Below, piece by piece: positions 26,274 through 37,000 of a stretch of DNA of 64,000 nucleotides. Within the stretch, counting starts at the first letter, position 1; every line of letters begins with the position of its first letter. The DNA is from Enoplolaimus lenunculus (Eukaryota; Nematoda; Enoplea; Enoplida; Thoracostomopsidae), in contig JASANG010000630.1 of the NCBI GenBank assembly GCA_030248215.1, positions 186,001 through 250,000 of the forward strand, written 5' to 3'. Below the pieces are notes generated by a model. The model ran no database searches, was not told the origin of the DNA, and saw only the letters and a list, made by a program, of their open reading frames with translations. Made by a program: the position numbers and the translations under genes.

Positions 26274-27792
26274 GTAGAGTTGCCTCCTCTCTCCCCAGCA
26301 GTCCTACGGTACTAAAAATCATGCTATGCAAAAATGGTTAGTATTCAGACCAGTATTCTATAGTTGCATCCCTGTTGCTACTATATCTTTCTTTAATCTT
26401 AAACTGATTGTCATTCATCTCTATTTGAGATTTCTCTGTTCCTCTTTGATGCAACATTTATTGCAGGTATGCAGCGTTTTACTTCGGAACCTTAAATTTC
26501 ATTTTTCACACACACATATATATATATCAATAAAACTACAAATCTATTTACAGATTTTTTGCCTGAATCAACCGCGTATTAAGTTTGTGGCCACCTAGCT
26601 GGCATGTGCACCTCTTTAGGCAAGTATATGACAGCTCTGTAGTGTGTACAGAATGCTTATTGTCATGTGTTATCAAATATAAAATAGTAATTTGATTCTC
26701 CTAATGGCATTTTTTCAATAGAAAAACTATCAACGTTTTTGCGCTTGCGGAACATTAGTACATGATTTTCAATTTCTCTTTTTTTCCGGAAAGAAACGGA
26801 GAAAACCATTTTTCCACTGAAATGTAGATTTTGGATTGATTTCGTAGAATTTTATTTCATTTCGAACAATTCCAGCATATTTGTAATGAAAAATTGAGAC
26901 ATACTGATTAATAAGTATATATTTTGAGCTTGAAAATACCAGAATTTTCGGTTATTTCTATAACGGAAACGGCAAATTTTGTTTCACCTCGCTGCGACAA
27001 AATCTATTGACCACTGGTCCCGATTTTTCACCTACAATTGCACAGGACCTCTTGTTTACGCGCTCCAACCTCTTATGATCTACCCGCTCTTGCAGTAGGA
27101 AATCTTTTTTTCTACCATGCAAAATGACGCCCACACGTTATGTAACTTTATAAAATTGGGATATATCATAAATGTGATTCGCAAAAATCCTGAAATGTCC
27201 CAGTAGTGCCACAGCGAATACTATGATGTGATTTAGAACAGAAAGTTTCACTGCAATTCAGCTGAAGAAAATCCCTGATGAAAAAATTTTGTGCCTATTG
27301 AAGCGTTCATTTTGTGCGCCAATGCAACTGGGCACATTTTAACAAATGTGACTTCACCACACCTACCAGTTTTACTGCCACCGATTGAGCCATGCAGATA
27401 GCGCGACTGGCACCAAATGAGGAAAACTCAACGAAACCTTGAGACACCTGAACCTGAACTGTCCTCACACTTGCTTTCAACAAGCATCTCTAGAAGTTTT
27501 TACAAAAATTATAATATTTTGAATTTAAAATATTAAACGCATATATTTTCTTGAAAACTACTTAGTGACGTTGTTTTGATAGAATTTTACGGCATACGTA
27601 GTTTTCAGGTTTCATGGTGTAACCGAATATCATTTTTCTTTTGAGGAATATAAACAGTACATATATACGAGAATATATTATACAAAAGTCAAAATCTTCA
27701 AAGTACCTATGATGTATTGTAATTATGACACGTGCAACACCACAATTATGTTGCAATTTCGAATCAAAAACAACGCCTCTGAGTACTGTAAA
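26274..27792. other. No gene seen between CtBP and KCTD3
   Basis: Convergent intergenic DNA, A+T-rich. A short CACACACATATATATATA microsatellite lies near 26509. KCTD3 3' UTR must start at the right edge. Confidence 0.4.
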
Positions 27793-28058
27793 TTATTTCC
27801 CAAATACACCATTCAAACTTCCATTACCCCCACAACAGCTAGCTGAGTGATGTCCTGAAAGCTGTCCTGTAGTTGTTGACGTCGAGACAGATGGCAAATG
27901 AACTACTGACCCAAAAGGTGTAGCACAAGGGGTAGAGGTGAGACTAGAATAAGTGGTATTTGTTATTTCACATGTATCAAGTAAACGAATCAATTCGTCC
28001 GGGTCTGGTCCTTGAGGTGGCGGTGAACTGACCGACAAAAACGATTGTAGCGATTTGG
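27793..28058 (-). CDS. KCTD3: KCTD3 terminal exon
   Basis: Begins [20 protein letters not shown], then [20 protein letters not shown], and ends [11 protein letters not shown] before [12 protein letters not shown] matches human ELLKLLDQC. The tail after this is far shorter than the human one. Confidence 0.9.
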
Positions 28059-31000
28059 CTAAACATTGAAAAGATTAAAATGATATCAACGGCATAGCTA
28101 GAGGGTGGCCTGAGGCTAGCGAAAACATTTTTTCATTTCGTTTTAAGTTCATAGAAAAAACCATTTGAATCAGGTGCAAATTATAAAAACAAACCAAAAT
28201 CCTGGCAACGCCCATGCGCGTACAAGATATTATGCATATACTGGCCTAAGGAAAAGAGCGTTGTTGAGTGCGTTTCCTGCTCTGCTACAATTATTTAATT
28301 GAAAACACAATGTTTTGACGATAATATTATGCACTTACTAGAACAATAAAAATAAACATACCTGATTGTTAGTAAGTAATACTCCTATTAAGTAGCAATA
28401 CAAATATCATATAGCTACAATCAGATAGTCAAGTTTTTACCTGATTTATCACGCTTTTCATAGTTGTCCAATGCTGTTGTTAAGTCCCACATCTGAAATA
28501 ATAATTTACCTCAAATCCTTGATCAAAGAAAGAAATAGTACAAGTGTCCCGCCGAAGTGAAATATCGGTAATAGCAAGGCTAAGGTTGGCTGCCATGTGC
28601 ACAATATTTAATATTGCTATTACCGGCTAAGCAAAATACATACGAAACAACAGGTCTTTAATTTTGAACGATACAGAAAAGTAAACATTTATAAAGCAAG
28701 TTATAAAATCGAGTTGAGACATAAGCAATTTATAAAGAGAAAAGGTCACACATAATTTAGTATAGTAATCTTATTTTGATTTTAAGTTTTCTGATCGCAT
28801 TCATTAATTATATTACTTAATTAAATTTTTTGCCACTTATGGAACACATTTAAATCAGAATGCATCGTTCGTAAATGAATTAATTTTCCACCCCTAATAC
28901 ATTTTGTTGCGGCGGATGTATTACTATGGATAATAACAAATTATCGCGATTTTCCTTTACTCATACTTTGGCCAAATTTACACCGCTGAATATGATATTC
29001 ACTATTAAGTGCGCAAATAATGCTCTGCTGAAGCCAATAACAATTTCGACTGCGTCATGCGCCACAAACCTCCATATGAAATGTGCCTGTTTATCGCCGA
29101 TGCAAAGATAGAAAGGCTGACGTTCATTAATCGGCACATCCTTATGCCGATATCTCTTGCTCATGTTCTCGTATTTTTAAACAACAGCGTTGATGGACCG
29201 GGCGGTTACTTTCGACTTCTAAATCCATTCAGCTTGTAAATCATCTCAGCTTTCAGCATAACAATCCTACCGAGCCATTAATGACGCACTGATACTCTTG
29301 AGGTGGTGTTATCCTTTTCGTGCGGCGCCGTGTCACCGCTGGATGGCACTGCAAGTCAATAAATTTTGTTTACAAAATACGTGATGCCATGTGACAACTC
29401 ACTTGCGCTGTCCTACAGTGCCGGGCGACCACGAATGGGGTTAAACTTAAAATAGTCAAAACTATGGCGCCAACACAAAACTTCCTTCGCCAAAATAAGC
29501 TCCGTATTATCAGCTTACTTGTATACTTCCGTTAGTGTGCCCAGTAAACAAATATCGTCGGGGTCGTGATCCCATTCGATTTGAGCCGTCACATTCGTGA
29601 ACAAGAAACGACGAAATGCTAGAGTGATCAACCGAACGAATGACGCAAATCCTACAACAAAACAAACTATTCAACGTAGCTGCACTACTGCAACGCTTGA
29701 GTATTTCCACAAATACTTGGTTGCTGGCAAAATGCGCAAAATACTATAGCTTTTTACAAGAATCGCGCGTTTCGCAGCACTTATCTGTATAATAATTAAT
29801 TTTGAGAAACTCCAACTTTATTAATACCGTAACACATTGGTTGTATAGTACAAAATGGATGCTTGTTCCACACAACTGCAGCAGAAATTTAAATAAATCG
29901 CTATGGTGCAAAACAGACATATTTTACTCAAACATTTCGCTGTATATACACAGGTTATTGCTAGATATTTTCAGTACAACTTAGAATGCAATATTGTGAC
30001 ACAGTATATAAAACTATGTTTTTAGTGAATTAATTCAAGCCTACATACCTGTCACCTGTAGAAGCAATACGAACAAACATTTCTGTTGCGTCGGGCACAA
30101 TTCGTTGAACAAACACCTGTTCCCCGTCTTGTTCACCAAATGGCCCTAAAAACATTCAAGCTTGACATTATTCATGACTCCATGCCAGCGAATTGAAACA
30201 ATATTCCAACCATATTATGTATCATGCAAGAAATCATTTATATCAAATTCTATTCCTATATGGTCTCCTACTAAAACGATTTTCACACAAAAACTAAGCC
30301 TAAATATTAGCAATACCTTACCCACATCTGTCGCGTCTGATTCTAACGGTGTTGATTCCACGGATTCCAGCGTTAAAACCTTGAAAGAAGCCAGAGGTGT
30401 AGAGCCTGGCTGAGTACTAATCATGCCGCGAAATCGTTGCACCTGCCACGACCGAACATGATTGTATTCAGAACACACTAAAATTTGAAATAAAAGTGAC
30501 TTTAATATAGCAAGCGCTACTATAGTTCCGCATAAAAATCATTTCAGTATTTTGCAATGCACAATAAATTGCAACTGTAATTCTAATTCGTTTCAGTTTA
30601 AACTTCTTTGCCTTTACCCATGGAGTACATATTATCGTACCAAAACCACAAAGAATGTAAAAAATGTGCACAATCGGGTTTCCTTCATCTGAGACAATAC
30701 TACAAAACTACAACATACCTGAAATCAAGTAGCTCGTCGTAAGGGCAACTTTTGTTATCGGTGTACGATGTACAGTGAAGGTTTGAAACAATTGAGGTCC
30801 GTGACCCACTGTCTCCGGATGCTGCACGATAACTCGAACTGCACCTGAGCTGGTTCCGTACGCGATTTCAATCCAGTTGCCGCACAAATCTGAGAAATTA
30901 TCGCCAAGATAGATTAAACGCTAACAATAAATATAATTGATCTAACATTTATAACTTGCAATGGAGATATAAATAACAAAGCTCGAAATTTCAAAATAGG

Positions 31001-34000
31001 ATATGGAATAAGTTTTGCAGTAGGCATAGTAATTAAACAAAAAATGCCATCACATCATTAATGATTAACTTTTCAACTGCCTACTTTTGGAGCTTCAACT
31101 GACAGCAGCTGATGCCTATTCGGTATTGGTATCTCACCGAGTATAAATTCCCAGAAATACTTACTTGTTTTTGGCGTCAAATACACACTAATCGCCGTAA
31201 TCATGTCATTAGTCGGATCTGTGTACAACTTTGTCACCAACAAATCATTATCTTTCATGCGCAACGGAAACTTTTGCATGTCTGTAAAAAGAAGCCAGAA
31301 ATAAATTCATAACTAATATGAAAAATAATATTAGATCTTTATAATTTGACGAAAAACGGTCAAACACTCCATTTATGACATCTGTCCAGTTAACTAGACT
31401 AGTGCTAAGCTATAAGTTAAATCACAAATAAGCGTTAATGTCTGCGGCAATCATGTGTTCATATGAATAAAAATAAAAAATACACTTACCAATATAATAT
31501 ATAGAACCATTTACACATCCAAGCAGCAAAAAAGAACCAGCAGTATCGTAGCTAGAAATCGGTACAACATCTTGAGACTGCAACAGACAGAAATAAAAAA
31601 GATAATTTCAAACAAAAAGAACCCTTCATCATATTAGCTTCTGACCTCGATTGAACTTTTTAACACTAGATTCGGCTGACGTTTCGGTATCTGCGTTTGT
31701 ACGTGTTGTAATACATTGCAAAATTAGGCACTAAACACAGATTGAAAATCCTTTAATATTGTTCGAATACAGAAAAATATGCTATAAGTACGATGTGTAT
31801 GTCGAAGATACCCCATACTTGACACTAAACACAACTCTCCCTCAAAAATTTCTAGTAGCGGGAGAAGCCAAATGCGAAAGGAATTACGAATGCAGTTTTA
31901 AGACCTCAAAAAACTAAACAGATATCCAATAATAAGACTCGATAGCATTAACTAAAACAACATCTTTAGTCATTTATGCTGATTCTACCTGCAATCTCAA
32001 AGCATTCAGTAGTAGAGTGCTTTTATGAAAACTCCATTTGTAGCCTCATTTTGAAACAAGCCAATGTTACTGTTATGAAATGTGGCTAGATAAAAAGCTT
32101 AGGGCATAAAAGGATCGTTTCAGGCAAATGTTAGTGCTAATACCGACCTGCCAATTTTGAGACATTGCATGCCAAATACCAACTTTTCCAGTTTGGCTTA
32201 GTGCAACCAGTTGACTTCCGATGAAAAATAACGTGTCAACAGAAACAGGAAGTGTAAATGAGCCTAAAACAAAAATCGCTAAATTGTTTTAGATTTAAAG
32301 TTGCATACGTACACCATCAGAAGACCTGTCTACATCACTTCATTATTGGTTTTATTTTAAACGTTTTTTTCCGTAAACAACTTGCTCTCAACTATCGAAA
32401 TCTTAATTTTTGTCACTTCGAAACCGTGCACAAAGTGGCTTTACTTTACGCTCACATATAATATGGTTCACTTTTCCTATAAAAGTTTCCTCATTCTTTT
32501 GTATACCAAAAACATTAATCTTTACCTAAAGCAAGTCAAACATGTCGTATAAAGAAGCTTTTAATTACCTACCAATAGTCGCTTCACTGCCATCTTCGTT
32601 GATTGCCCAAAGTCGAATTTCGTTGTTAGCCAGTGCAGTTGCTAACATTTTTTCAGACGATGCATTGGCGCTGCCGAGTTTAGCATTCAATGCAATGTGA
32701 CGGACTGGATGCTCAAGTCGTGGACTCATATACGCCAGCAACCAACCCATACTGTCTTTCATTCTGAAACAAATGGCACACTTATTTACGAGCCGCTCAT
32801 TCGGTAAAAGACGGATCTTAAAACCCTAATGACTGTAAAGTGGGACCGTCTAGATAGCGTGTTATACGCCGTTTACAGTACTTGTTTGTGGCCAACCACC
32901 GATTGGAACGAGTGGTGACGCCATCGAAAGTATAACTGTGGCCGTCCAACAAAAAACATAAACAGAGCATTATTTACTACTTTCTCGGCAACGATTAACA
33001 GCGCATGCACATATAATAATGATAATAATAATAATAATAATTTGTTTTTAATATGTTAAAAGAAAATTGGAAAACACAACCAACCGATAGCAGCAAATAA
33101 AATGTCGGTATCCAACAGCTACCCAATTGTGATGACCACGGATAACAAGAACCCGGTGCGGATCAAGATAAGATTCTAAAATTCACAATTTATTAAAATT
33201 TGGCATTACCTCCAGTCTCCAACTCTAATATCGTAATTTGTGTAAATGGTGGCAAATTGTGTTCTTGCGCTAGTCATCGCTCTGTATTGCTCAAACCAAT
33301 TACACAAAAAGAACCAAAAAAGTCAAAATTGACAGCCAATGCAATAAGCTAAGACTTTACATGAACAAAATATAAACGGTATTTCTCACCATGAATTTTA
33401 TGATGCAAGTTTAACTCCTGTCTAATCTGGCGAGTAATTTCCGCAGACGAATTTTGATTTCGAATGTTTCTCTGAGAACGACAACACGCGCCGCTGTTGT
33501 TCGATGAACCAGCGTTGGCAGCACTTTGCGACAAACATGGAATGCCAGAACGAAAGTCAGCACTAAAGTAAAACCAGATTAGAGATAACTACACTGCGGA
33601 ACATTTTTGGTTTTTACCAGACAAAACACTAACTTTTGTAGCATACCATCACTTAACATTGCACGGCGCAACAACAGCAGCAAAGCAACACGTGCCACTT
33701 GGACTCTGGTTCTACGTTTGCCGAGAACTATGAACTAGCAAACTATAATTGGTCAAAACAATAAATTACAGAAAGAAACCTAAGCATTTCTGTTTTCCAA
33801 AATACTAAATCAGTTAACACAAAAAAGTCAAATGCTACTATACATTACATTCACCATTACAGTGTGTATTAAGCATTAATCGCAGTTTAAGTGTTCAGAA
33901 GCATTGACCGGTATTGCGAAACTCACAATACCCCATCATCATCATCATCAATAGTATAAATTGCAGGCGAGGTAACAGGTGGTGGGCTGGGCGGCCTCCA

Positions 34001-37000
34001 AGCCAAGCGAATGTTTAGCAGACTGATTTTTAGCTAGAAAAATTGAGTGATACAAAGCATGAAAAACGTATTTAAACTCTGCATCATCCCAAAACCCGAC
34101 ATCACCAGCGCAACATAGTACTAGTTGAGTGTCACGTCAACACTGGATTAAAAATATAGCTAACCTGCTTGCTCTGGTATGTCCAAACCGTTTGGCTATT
34201 GCACCGACACCGGTATAATTAGCTGAATGTGATAACGGTGGTGAAACTACACGATTGCTTGTTTTCGGCGAGGCCATTAGCACTACGTTTGGTTTTCCAT
34301 TTCCGACTTGAACATCTAAAGGCTTTACAGGTAGCGTCTGTGCATTATTGTTCAACATTGGGCATGGTTTGTTTCTTTGATTTACATAATCTGCATACAC
34401 ACCCGATTGATTGTCTGATTGATTGTCAGTAATACTTGCGCTAAATGTAGTCACCCTTTGTCTCAAAACGATATTTTCTGTTGGTTCTTCTGCGCTACGT
34501 GCAGAAATTGCTCCCGACAATGTTTGTTCCTTTTCGCCTGTCGCAGTAGATTCAGTTTCAACTTCATCTACGCTTCGGTTAAAAGACATCGGGTGGCTTT
34601 GTGGAAGCTCGCACTTAGGTTTAACCCAGTTATGCAAACTATTATTTATAATTTCCGCAGCAGATTTATTTTCACTCCACAAAGCTTGTGCAGGCAAAGT
34701 TTCAAAATATTCTTTTCGTTCGGATTGACTTCGACTTGTGTAATCATTATTGAAGATACCAATTTCCGGCTTCTCGGCATGAGAAATTGAATTGCAAATT
34801 CCTACACTGGCATCAAAATTACCATAGTATTTAGACCCGATTCCACGTTCATTGCAAACAGTTAATTCAGTAGGTTTGCGATGCGCCGTCGTGCCAAAGA
34901 CACCGTTCCCTAAATTTCGGGACGTACTAAACGACGGCAAAACGGGTGGTTCAGATCTATTTCGCGTATGTACCTTGAATTTGCACCGTTGCTGATTGCT
35001 AACACCATTAAACACGCCAAGCCTTGCATGCTGGTCGCGATAAGTTTGCTCCACTTTGTGTTGATTTCCAATAGACGGTTTTTGTTCCATTTTGTACTGA
35101 TTTCCAATAGACGGTTTAGTATTTGCATTAGTCGTGTGATTTGAATTTATTTCACAATTACAAGAGTGGCAGCAGCATTTAGCTTTTGCATTTTCGCTAC
35201 TGTTTCCGAGTGTAGAAATTTGAACTTTCGCCGTTCTGTTGCTAGATAAAGCGTTACTCTGCCATGATTTCACTGATACTTGGCTAGGCGGAGATACGTT
35301 ATTCGAGGGCGAAACAGCTAAAAAGAAAAGACTATGTATATCTGTCGTAAACTAATTAATTGTCTTAAAATTAATTAATAAAAATTAGCTTTTTTCAACC
35401 GCTTTACATACCAAGACTCGTCATCATACAGATCTGCCGTTTTTCCGCTTTTTATACTAATCTTTGCAAATGCGCTCTTGGTCGCTCTACTTTAAAATAA
35501 TTGAAACAGTGTCAAATCTTAAATTACCTATATGCCGTAGACAGTTAATATAAATCTTAAGCTATCTACACAGTTTGATTTAATATAACGCTACCCAACT
35601 TACCTGGTGCTGGTAAGTATCCATGAAATAATACATCGCCACAACAACTCTGGTCCAATTCTTCACAAAGAGTCAAACGTTTTACTAAAACGTCAACAAA
35701 ATCAAAAATCAATGTTACTGTTATTCTAGAGACAAAGACCTTCACAAAGATAGATCAATGCTTCCATGCCGCAATCAGAAATTGCTAACAAAATAGGCCT
35801 ACAATTTACTGGGGCAGGACTTATAAAATTTTGGGAACATATAATTCTTTGAGAATGTTCAAATTTTGTTTACCCAGGCCCCTATGTATCTACTGCCCAC
35901 AAACACTTCAGAAGAAAAAATTTAAAACAAACCAGAACAGTTTTACCGTATACTGAATAAATACAATAATCCATCTATTTAGCATCAACCCACTAACCTA
36001 ATGGCGATAAGCCATAAAACTGCGCTTCGTGCTTTAACAAGTTAACATCGACGCCCCTAAAAATAAGGTAATCAATTACGAAATAAATATTTATACGTAG
36101 CTACAAGCTATAATAACACGATAAAGTAATTTGAATAATTTAGAGATAATGCTTGGGTTTCTGAAACCCTACTTAAATACGAGTTAGTAAGTAATCATGT
36201 GCTACTCAATTACTTAACCCTTTGTCGTTTTAAAAACTTACTTAAGTTGAGTAAATAATTAAGTTACTAACTAAATTTTATACATTAAACGTTGACAGTT
36301 AAGGCATATTAAGCATGCTAAAATTGAAATTTTAGACTAATGGTGCCTCCTTAATATAAAGCAAAAACTATAGTTTTCATTTATCACTATGGCTGGGTTT
36401 CCAAAATCTTACTTAAGCATTTATTCAGGTTATATACTAGTAATTACTTAAGTTAACCACTTAAATAATGCACCGTTCACAATAATTTTGTTAACGGTGC
36501 CACAAAATCTACTATAGCCCAGGACTATCGCGAGGTCATTTTAAAAACGAGCTCGTGATAGCCCAGGGCTATAAGAGATTTCTCGTAGAGCCCAAGCACA
36601 CTTTGTGGCACCGATGACAAAATAATTGTGACCGGCGCATAAAACATAACTTTTTGAGCAAATACAAATAAACGCCAAATGGGAGAAACGATCATAACAC
36701 TAAAACAAGTTTTGCTTTATATTAAGGAGGTATCACGGGTTAACAATTTTAATTAGGCCAAAGCTAATATGACCGAACTGTTAGTCTGTAACATATCAAA
36801 TTTAGTCAGTGACTTAAGTATTTACTTAAGTTAGTACGCTTTTAAAAACGAAAAAATGGCTAAGTAATTGCTTAGCACATAAGTACGGCTTAGTACTTAA
36901 GTACGTGCTAAGTATTTACTTAACCATGTTGTCGCTTTTCAAAGCCTACTTAAGTTAAGTAAATACTTAACTCGCTGACTATATTTTATAAATTACAAAT

